A DNA stretch of 5,541 nucleotides from Methanosphaera sp. rholeuAM6. Its GTDB lineage: Archaea; Methanobacteriota; Methanobacteria; Methanobacteriales; Methanobacteriaceae. Below are positions 1 through 4,875 of the stretch, in pieces. Made by a program: the position numbers and the translations under genes. The first letter of the stretch is position 1, and the number at the start of each line of letters is the position of its first letter. Where the stretch lies: contig MVAA01000083.1 in NCBI GenBank assembly GCA_003266105.1, positions 7,270 through 12,810 of the forward strand, in the 5' to 3' direction. The notes under the pieces are model-generated. The model saw only the letters and a list, made by a program, of their open reading frames with translations, did not search any database and was not told the DNA's origin.

Positions 1-17
1 AAAACTAAAGTATTTTA

Positions 18-21
18 GGAG
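18..21 (+). promoter_or_regulatory. Ribosome binding site of queD
   Basis: GGAG lies 9 bases before the ATG at 31 and matches the 3' end of archaeal 16S rRNA. It supports that ATG as the queD start. The 30 bases before the gene show no clear TATA element, so the promoter, or an upstream co-transcribed gene, lies outside the window. Confidence 0.75.
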
Positions 22-30
22 TACAATAAT

Positions 31-519
31 ATGAGAGTTAATTTAGATGGAATACACACAAACCTTAGATTTTCAGCAGCTCACATGGTAATTGGACATG
101 AATCATGTGGAAAAATACATGGACACAGTTACATAGTTGACGTTGAAGTAGACGGGGAAAGAAGCGGACAGTTTGGTTTTGTAATAGATTTTAAAATACT
201 TAAAAACATAACAAGAAACATTTGCAAATCATTGGATCACAGGGTATTAATACCGGTGGACAGTCCTGATTTAACGGTAACATATGAGGATGACAATACA
301 GTGGAATTCAGTGTTCTTGACTGTCTGGAGTATAAACTACCAATACAGGATGTTGTACTATTACCGATACCTTCAACAACAGCCGAATCATTATCCGTTT
401 ACATTACAGATAAAATCGTTGAAGAAATTAAGGACTTAGACACATTGAATTATATTGACGTACAGGTTAATGAGGGTATTGGTCAGGGAGCATCCAACCG
501 TTACTATTTTAACGAATGA
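31..519 (+). CDS. queD: 6-carboxytetrahydropterin synthase family protein (QueD)
   Basis: This 162-residue cytosolic enzyme belongs to the 6-pyruvoyl-tetrahydropterin synthase fold. QueD converts dihydroneopterin triphosphate to 6-carboxytetrahydropterin, an early step to preQ0, which in archaea feeds archaeosine in tRNA. Seen in the sequence: the zinc ligands H18 (in FSAAH), H30 and H32; the catalytic cysteine C26 in the QueD-type C-x3-HGH arrangement; the D69-H70 pair; and the C-terminal glutamate E148 in VNEGIGQG. All key residues are present. The protein is longer than the roughly 120-residue bacterial QueD because of extra sequence around residues 75-115. It overlaps queE by four bases, which supports a shared pathway and coupled translation. 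The C-x3-HGH motif favours QueD over the PTPS-III type used in folate synthesis, though substrate choice is family inference. Confidence 0.9.
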   Translation: MRVNLDGIHTNLRFSAAHMVIGHESCGKIHGHSYIVDVEVDGERSGQFGFVIDFKILKNITRNICKSLDHRVLIPVDSPDLTVTYEDDNTVEFSVLDCLEYKLPIQDVVLLPIPSTTAESLSVYITDKIVEEIKDLDTLNYIDVQVNEGIGQGASNRYYFNE

Positions 520-1229
520 ACGGAGGCATACTGATTAACTCTAAAATTATTGAAATATTCTCCAGTATTCAGGGAGAAGGTTTACTAATAGGTAAACGTC
601 AGATATTCATACGTTTTGCCGGTTGTAATATTGATTGTAAGTACTGCGATACAGAAAACAGTAAATCGGCTGATATTGGACAGTGTTATTCATTTGAAGA
701 ATTGGATGCTAAAATTCAGTCTCTTTTAACCAGTGATTTTCATTCATTGGAGATAACTGGGGGCGAACCGTTACTTCATGCAGACTACATTAGGGAATTT
801 TTGTTGAAGTATGATTACAGGGTAATGCTTGAGACAAATGCCTCGTTACCGGATGAACTTGAAAAACTGGTTGGTCTTGTTGACATTGTTTCTATGGACA
901 TTAAACTGCCTGAACATTTCAACACAAGAACGGAATGGCTGGATGTATATGAAAATGAACTGGAATCCATTCGAGTAATGGAAGATAACAATATGAAATA
1001 TTACATTAAAATCGTGGTATCTCCAACAACAACATCAGAAATTATTGGAGCTATCTTGAAAGATTTGGCAGGTATTGTTTCAAGCAACGTGGAGTTTATT
1101 GTTCAGCCGGTAAGTCCAATGTCCCAATGGAACAGTAAGGAGAATCTGTTTACAGTATCACAAACGATAGGCAGATATTTTAACGTGGCAATAATCCCCC
1201 AAATACACAAATACATGGAAATCGAATAG
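516..1229 (+). CDS. queE: 7-carboxy-7-deazaguanine synthase (QueE), radical SAM enzyme
   Basis: QueE is a radical SAM enzyme that rearranges 6-carboxytetrahydropterin, the QueD product, into 7-carboxy-7-deazaguanine, which QueC then turns into preQ0. Seen, numbering from the ATG at 516: the IFSSIQGEG block at 14-22, typical of QueE N-termini; the 4Fe-4S cluster ligands C37-x3-C41-x2-C44 in RFAGCNIDCKYCDT; and the SAM-binding TGGEP at 81-85. Length is 237 residues, normal or slightly long for archaeal QueE. The ATG overlaps the queD stop as ATGA, a common sign of coupled translation. There is a start question: a strong GGAGG at 522-526 lies inside the frame after the ATG and would suit initiation at CTG 531 or ATT 534. 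That would remove 5-6 residues and leave the usual family N-terminus. Function is secure; the exact start is not. Confidence 0.92.
   Translation: MNGGILINSKIIEIFSSIQGEGLLIGKRQIFIRFAGCNIDCKYCDTENSKSADIGQCYSFEELDAKIQSLLTSDFHSLEITGGEPLLHADYIREFLLKYDYRVMLETNASLPDELEKLVGLVDIVSMDIKLPEHFNTRTEWLDVYENELESIRVMEDNNMKYYIKIVVSPTTTSEIIGAILKDLAGIVSSNVEFIVQPVSPMSQWNSKENLFTVSQTIGRYFNVAIIPQIHKYMEIE
522..526 (+). promoter_or_regulatory. Internal GGAGG ribosome-binding-like site at queE start
   Basis: GGAGG sits 3 bases downstream of the queE ATG (516-518), while no such motif precedes that ATG. It is 4 bases before CTG 531 and 7 bases before ATT 534, both in frame. Either it recruits ribosomes for a non-ATG start or it helps re-initiation after queD termination. 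Confidence 0.45.
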
Positions 1230-1230
1230 G

Positions 1231-1275
1231 GTTCTTTTTTCCATATAACATTCTTTTTTTTTTAATAAATTTTTT
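1231..1275 (+). terminator. Oligo-T terminator after queDE
   Basis: Directly after the queE stop there are three T tracts: T6 at 1235-1240, T10 at 1254-1263 and T6 at 1270-1275. No GC-rich stem precedes them. Such U-rich stretches without a hairpin are the usual archaeal intrinsic termination signal, so transcription of queD-queE most likely ends here. Confidence 0.65.
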
Positions 1276-1286
1276 AATCCACCATC

Positions 1287-1310
1287 CGAAAAAGTTCGCA
1301 TGTTTTATAA
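1287..1310 (+). promoter_or_regulatory. Candidate promoter of the CBS/zinc-ribbon gene
   Basis: A TATA-like TTTTATAA at 1303-1310 lies after the queE oligo-T tracts. Transcription would begin near 1330-1335 and give a leader of about 90 bases to the ATG at 1422. Just upstream, CGAA (1287-1290) and TTCG (1295-1298) form a small inverted repeat with a 4-base gap, next to where a BRE element would sit. A second TATA-like TTATAAAT at 1387-1394 is an alternative, but it would start the transcript beyond the ribosome binding site. Call by eye only. Confidence 0.35.
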
Positions 1311-1406
1311 TAAAATTATCTTTTTATGACGCACAAAATATTAAAAAAGTTACTATATGAAAAGAGACATAATACTAATTATGTTATTATAAATTTTTTA
1401 ATAACT

Positions 1407-1410
1407 GGAG
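1407..1410 (+). promoter_or_regulatory. Ribosome binding site deciding the CBS/zinc-ribbon gene start
   Basis: GGAG lies 11 bases before the ATG at 1422. The in-frame upstream ATG at 1326 has no such site and would add 32 residues of AT-driven sequence unlike any CBS protein. A GTG at 1413 is only 2 bases away from GGAG, too close. ATG 1422 is therefore preferred. Confidence 0.65.
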
Positions 1411-1421
1411 TAGTGATAAAC

Positions 1422-1997
1422 ATGGAATTAGAAATAGAAAACGACTTTAGTATTAAAGATGCTGTTACATATGAAGTTATAACGGCCGGTAGCGATACAG
1501 TTATAACAGATATTGCAGACATAATGACTAAAAACGATATTAGTTCCGTGGTTATAGAAGATGAAAAAGTTGAAGGAATAGTTACAACCAACAGTATCAT
1601 ATCTAAGGTTGTATCTAAAAACATTTCACCACAGGACATAACTGCTGGAATGGTAATGGATAAATACGTTGGAATAAATTCAGACGCCACATTATATGAA
1701 GCTTCTTCTTTAATGATTAAAAATAAATGCAAGGTATTGCTTGTATTTGAAGAGGATGAATTTAAGGGAATCCTTACATTAACAGATATTGTCCGCGTAT
1801 CTCCCGAATTAATAGAAATCTTTGTAGAACAGAAAGCAATAGATGATCAAAACTATCAGGATGATGCAAACTATAAAACAAACTATGATGAAAATCTTGA
1901 TGAAGGAATATGTGAAAGTTGTGGTGTATATGGTCAACTTGAAGAAATAAATGGACAATACCTCTGTTTAGAATGTCTTGATGACTCTAATGATTAA
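1422..1997 (+). CDS. Two-CBS-domain protein with C-terminal zinc ribbon
   Basis: Starting at ATG 1422 the product has 191 residues and no signal peptide or membrane segment. CBS domain 1 spans about 11-68 and CBS domain 2 about 74-130; together they should form one Bateman module that binds an adenosine-type ligand. The ribose-contacting T-x-x-D signature is present in domain 2 (T119, D122) but altered in domain 1 (T55, S58), so one site may be weak. An acidic linker (about 141-162) leads to a zinc ribbon with cysteines C164, C167, C182 and C185. The architecture matches a known archaeal family of CBS proteins fused to a Zn-ribbon or rubredoxin-like domain, for example Thermoplasma TA0289, whose ribbon binds metal. 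Physiological role unknown. The frame is open back to ATG 1326, but that start lacks a ribosome binding site. The next CBS gene follows after 54 bases, probably on the same transcript. Confidence 0.85.
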   Translation: MELEIENDFSIKDAVTYEVITAGSDTVITDIADIMTKNDISSVVIEDEKVEGIVTTNSIISKVVSKNISPQDITAGMVMDKYVGINSDATLYEASSLMIKNKCKVLLVFEEDEFKGILTLTDIVRVSPELIEIFVEQKAIDDQNYQDDANYKTNYDENLDEGICESCGVYGQLEEINGQYLCLECLDDSND

Positions 1998-2051
1998 AAA
2001 AAGAACTAAAATTCAATTATAATTCATAAATAACAAAAAAGGAGACAACAT

Positions 2052-2984
2052 ATGAGAAACAAATTAATTAAAAAATTAAAAAACTATGACAACTTAAACT
2101 TACAAACAAAAAAAGCAGAAAACGATGGAGACATAATGAAATTAGCATCTAAAGATGTTATTACAGCTTCACAAAGTGCAACTATAATTGAAATAGCAAA
2201 TTTAATGAGTGAAAAAGACATTCGAAGAGTGCCTATAACCGACCCGGGAACAGGCAAATTATTGGGAATTGTTACAACAATGGACATATTGGATTTCTTC
2301 GGCGGAGGAAAAAAATACAATCTGATAACAGAAAAACACAGTGGAAACTTCCTATCAGCAATTAACTCCCCAATCAAAGAAATAATGACCATGGGCGTCA
2401 AAACAATCACAAACAAAGACACCATAGTTGATGCAGTAACTCTCATGTTGGAAGAGGACATTGGAGGATTCCCTGTAGTAAATTCCGAAAACAAAATTGT
2501 AGGAATGGTAACAGAAGGAGACATTGTTAAAAAATTACAAAAACTTCTAGGCAACAATGAAGTGCAGAACATAATGGCAACAAATCTAATAACAACCACA
2601 CCCGGAACTAAAATAGAAGCAATAACCAAAATAATGGTAAGAAACTCTTTAAGAAGAATACCAATAGTTGGAGAAGACGTAAATTCAAATTCCAAAGAAG
2701 AAAAACTCTTAGGATTTGTAACAGCATCCGACATTCTTAAATACATCGGAGAACACAAACTCTTTGCAAAACTTTTCTCAAATGAGGGTGAAGATGTTGT
2801 AAACATACCAGTTTCCGAATTAATGGTTAAGGAGGTTATTTCAGTATCAAAATATGATAAACTACGTGATGTTGCAGATTTAATGTTTGAAAAAAATATC
2901 AGAGGTTTAACTGTAGTGGACGATGATACAGGAAAACTGATTGGTATAATCACGATAAGAGATTTACTAAAAGCCGTAGTATAA
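2052..2984 (+). CDS. Four-CBS-domain protein, MJ1225/AMPK-gamma-like
   Basis: This 310-residue soluble protein has a basic leader (about 1-27) and then four CBS domains at about 28-84, 108-162, 171-233 and 253-310. All four keep the nucleotide-ribose signature: T75/D78, T154/D157, T224/D227 and T301/D304. Between domains 1 and 2 lies FFGGGKKYNLITEKH (82-96) followed by NFLSAIN (99-105). As I recall its sequence, Methanocaldococcus MJ1225 has nearly the same block, GGGSKYNLIREKH then NFLAAIN. MJ1225 was structurally described as an archaeal relative of the gamma subunit of AMP-activated kinase that binds adenine nucleotides. A role as an energy-state sensor is therefore inferred; no kinase partner is seen here. 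The start is supported by GGAG at 2041-2044, 7 bases before the ATG. The 54-base gap to the previous gene has no clear terminator, suggesting co-transcription. Residues 208-217 (EDVNSNSKEE) form a loop insertion in domain 3. Confidence 0.88.
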   Translation: MRNKLIKKLKNYDNLNLQTKKAENDGDIMKLASKDVITASQSATIIEIANLMSEKDIRRVPITDPGTGKLLGIVTTMDILDFFGGGKKYNLITEKHSGNFLSAINSPIKEIMTMGVKTITNKDTIVDAVTLMLEEDIGGFPVVNSENKIVGMVTEGDIVKKLQKLLGNNEVQNIMATNLITTTPGTKIEAITKIMVRNSLRRIPIVGEDVNSNSKEEKLLGFVTASDILKYIGEHKLFAKLFSNEGEDVVNIPVSELMVKEVISVSKYDKLRDVADLMFEKNIRGLTVVDDDTGKLIGIITIRDLLKAVV

Positions 2985-2992
2985 AATTGAAA

Positions 2993-3018
2993 AATAATAC
3001 TTCTTTTAAAGTATTATT
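2993..3018 (+). repeat. Perfect 10-bp inverted repeat between the two four-CBS genes
   Basis: AATAATACTT at 2993-3002 and AAGTATTATT at 3009-3018 are exact reverse complements with a 6-base gap, starting 8 bases after the preceding stop. No T tract follows, so it is not a classical terminator. It could be a 3'-end processing or stabilising hairpin for the upstream mRNA, or an operator beside the downstream promoter, whose TATA-like element begins 16 bases further on. Confidence 0.6.
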
Positions 3019-3020
3019 AA

Positions 3021-3040
3021 TAGGGAAATAATATTTATAC
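3021..3040 (+). promoter_or_regulatory. Candidate promoter of the second four-CBS gene
   Basis: A TATA-like TTTATA at 3034-3039 is preceded by a purine-rich stretch (GGGAAATAA, 3023-3031) in the BRE position. Start of transcription would fall near 3060-3066, leaving a leader of about 30-35 bases that still includes the GGAG at 3083-3086. The geometry fits an archaeal promoter, but A+T-rich background makes chance matches likely. TATAATA at 3050-3056 is an alternative, though it would start the transcript close to the ribosome binding site. Confidence 0.45.
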
Positions 3041-3096
3041 CTAAACGAGTATAATAATTAATGTAACATTTAAAAAATTTATGGAGTTGAAAAGAA

Positions 3097-3921
3097 ATGA
3101 CAATAGAAAATGTAATGGCTAAAGGGGTTATAACAGTACGCAAAGATCAAACAGTATCTGACGCATTAAAACTAATGAATAAACACAAAATATCCAGATT
3201 ACCTGTCATCTCTCCAAAAACAGATGAACTTGTCGGAATAGTAACGGAAAAGGACATGGCAATAAAAATAGCATCTTCAAAATATGAGGAGGTACCGTTA
3301 TCACATATGAGAATTTCTACAATCATGACTGCTAACGTTATCACGGCCGATATTTCCGAATCCAAAGTTCAAGTACTTAAAAAAATGGTTGAAAAACATA
3401 TTGGTGGTATTCCAATATTGGATGGTGATAAGCTCGTGGGAATGGTTACAAAAACAGATTTCCTTAAGGAAGCAGATTTGGAACCATTTGCAAATACGCA
3501 TATTAGGGATATCATGACAAAACGTGTAATAACCGTAGGTCCTGATGAAAGATTGGTGCATGCCAGAAGATTAATGATTGATAACGATATTGCAAGATTG
3601 GTTGTTGTTAATGTAGGGGTAATTATGGGAATTATCACGGCAAAGGATGTTGCAAAAACAGTTATTGATTTCAAAAAACGAGTACCTGAAAAGTATCAGC
3701 ATAATCAAATAAGAAACTTATTTGTACAGGAGGTTATGTCACAGACAATTGTAACAACTACTGAAGATGCTACAATTCCTGAAGTGGCAAAAATCATGGT
3801 CGAACAAGAATTTAGTGGAATGCCTGTTTCTGATGAAAAGAACAAGGTACATGGTATTGTTTCCAAAACTGACCTTCTTAAACACATTTATGATTTCAAC
3901 AGAAAAAGAGGAAACTACTAA
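3097..3921 (+). CDS. Four-CBS-domain protein
   Basis: The product is a 274-residue soluble protein made almost wholly of four CBS domains at about 2-58, 72-125, 136-190 and 210-266, i.e. two Bateman modules. Ligand-ribose signatures are T50/D53, T118/D121 and T181/D184, with a conservative S256/D259 in domain 4, so all four sites look competent. CBS pairs usually bind AMP, ADP, ATP, SAM or related nucleotides and pass the signal to a partner; with no attached effector domain, a partner protein is expected. It lacks the GGG-KYN linker that marks the preceding gene as MJ1225-like, so it is a different paralogue and I cannot name an ortholog. The start at ATG 3097 follows GGAG (3083-3086) with a 10-base spacer and leads directly into CBS domain 1, as usual. 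It has its own candidate promoter and is followed by oligo-T tracts. Confidence 0.88.
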   Translation: MTIENVMAKGVITVRKDQTVSDALKLMNKHKISRLPVISPKTDELVGIVTEKDMAIKIASSKYEEVPLSHMRISTIMTANVITADISESKVQVLKKMVEKHIGGIPILDGDKLVGMVTKTDFLKEADLEPFANTHIRDIMTKRVITVGPDERLVHARRLMIDNDIARLVVVNVGVIMGIITAKDVAKTVIDFKKRVPEKYQHNQIRNLFVQEVMSQTIVTTTEDATIPEVAKIMVEQEFSGMPVSDEKNKVHGIVSKTDLLKHIYDFNRKRGNY

Positions 3922-3926
3922 ACGTA

Positions 3927-3976
3927 TTTTTCTCTTTAATTAATCTTTTTTTATAATAATTTTTATTAATATTTTT
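3927..3976 (+). terminator. Oligo-T terminator after the CBS cluster
   Basis: Repeated T tracts follow the stop: T5 at 3927-3931, T7 at 3946-3952, T5 at 3960-3964 and T5 at 3972-3976, without a GC-rich stem. This is a typical archaeal U-rich termination zone separating the CBS genes from pheA. Confidence 0.6.
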
Positions 3977-3979
3977 CAT

Positions 3980-3998
3980 GAAAAAATCCCATTTTTTC
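3980..3998 (+). repeat. Perfect 8-bp inverted repeat upstream of pheA
   Basis: GAAAAAAT (3980-3987) and ATTTTTTC (3991-3998) are exact reverse complements around a CCC centre. The repeat ends 40 bases before the pheA ATG, near or just upstream of where its promoter must lie. It may be a regulator binding site, or the stem-plus-T6 end of the terminator zone of the preceding gene. The sequence alone does not decide. Confidence 0.5.
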
Positions 3999-4038
3999 CA
4001 AAAACATTAACTAACTTAGATAAACATAGTAATATATA

Positions 4039-4875
4039 ATGAAGGGAAATAAACAAGTGGGTTACCTTGGACCTGAAGGTACCTTTTCTCATGAAGCTGT
4101 GCTAGCTATTGTAAAGGACGATTCAACAATAATTCCTCATGATAATATTATTCACATTTTTGAATCTTTGGAAAATGATGAAATTGATGAAGCGGTAGTG
4201 CCTATTGAAAACTCAACCGAGGGTTCAGTACAGGTTACTCTTGATGCATTAACATATTTTGATTTAAATATTAACATGGAATTGGAATTACCTATTAAAC
4301 ACAATCTTCTAGTACAGAAAGGTACTTCCATTGATGATGTAACAGAAATATGTTCACATCAGCAGGCATTAGCACAATGTCGACATTATATTCATAGCCT
4401 TAACAAAAAAGCACATGCAATGCCAAGTACGGCTAGTGCTGCCCGTTACGTTACTGAATTTTCAAATGCGGCCGCTATTGGAAATAAGATGTTGTCTGAT
4501 AAGTATGCATTGGAAATATTGGAACATGATATTCAGGATTATGAAAATAATGTAACGCGATTTGTAGTAATTTCCAAGAAATCCCAGGAAAATATTACCG
4601 GTCATGATAAAACATCCATAGTGATATCCCTGAATGGTGATAAACCTGGTGGATTATATGAAATATTACGTGTTTTTGCCGAGGAGAATATTAATCTTAC
4701 AAAAATAGACTCCAGGCCATTAAAAACAGGTATTGGTAATTACTTGTTCTTTATTGATATGGAGGGACATAAGAACGAACCTCATATAAATAAAGCATTA
4801 TCCATAATCGAATCCAAAGTATGCATCTTTAAGGTTTTGGGTTCATATTCCCGTATAACTGTTGGGGGGAATTAA
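4039..4875 (+). CDS. pheA: Prephenate dehydratase with ACT regulatory domain
   Basis: This cytosolic enzyme converts prephenate to phenylpyruvate in phenylalanine synthesis. It is monofunctional: 278 residues with no chorismate mutase part. Seen: GYLGPEGTFSHEA at 8-20, the PIENSTEGSV substrate-site block at 55-64, SHQQALAQC at 106-114 and the catalytic T173-R174-F175 in NNVTRF. A C-terminal ACT domain spans about 192-270 for feedback by phenylalanine. Its two ligand motifs are slightly changed from the common GALV and ESRP: here GGLY (204-207) and DSRP (224-227). No ribosome binding site precedes ATG 4039, so the mRNA may be leaderless or nearly so. An in-frame GTG at 4057 has GGGA 9 bases upstream and would start the protein right at GYLGPEGTF, as in many homologs. 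The next open frame overlaps its end. Confidence 0.93.
   Translation: MKGNKQVGYLGPEGTFSHEAVLAIVKDDSTIIPHDNIIHIFESLENDEIDEAVVPIENSTEGSVQVTLDALTYFDLNINMELELPIKHNLLVQKGTSIDDVTEICSHQQALAQCRHYIHSLNKKAHAMPSTASAARYVTEFSNAAAIGNKMLSDKYALEILEHDIQDYENNVTRFVVISKKSQENITGHDKTSIVISLNGDKPGGLYEILRVFAEENINLTKIDSRPLKTGIGNYLFFIDMEGHKNEPHINKALSIIESKVCIFKVLGSYSRITVGGN

Noticed and set aside
1326..1421. N-terminal extension of the CBS/zinc-ribbon gene from ATG 1326
   Set aside because: It has no ribosome binding site, its 32 residues do not resemble CBS proteins, and it contains TATA-like and GGAG elements that fit a leader. ATG 1422 with GGAG upstream is better.
1379..1732. 117-residue - strand open frame
   Set aside because: Antisense shadow of the CBS/zinc-ribbon gene with no ribosome binding site or domain.
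2011..2030. TATA-like sequence between the first two CBS genes
   Set aside because: A start 25 bases downstream would fall on or after the GGAG at 2041-2044; co-transcription is simpler in this A+T-rich gap.
2084..2953. 289-residue open frame on the - strand opposite the first four-CBS gene
   Set aside because: It lies wholly within a well-supported gene, its product is Ser/Ile/Thr-rich with no known motif, and it is explained by codon use of the + strand gene.
3147..3887. Four short - strand open frames opposite the second four-CBS gene
   Set aside because: All are within the CBS gene, overlap each other and show no domain or start signal.
3922..4038. Small RNA or riboswitch in the gap before pheA
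   Set aside because: Besides T tracts and one 8-bp inverted repeat there is no GC-bearing multi-stem structure like a known riboswitch.
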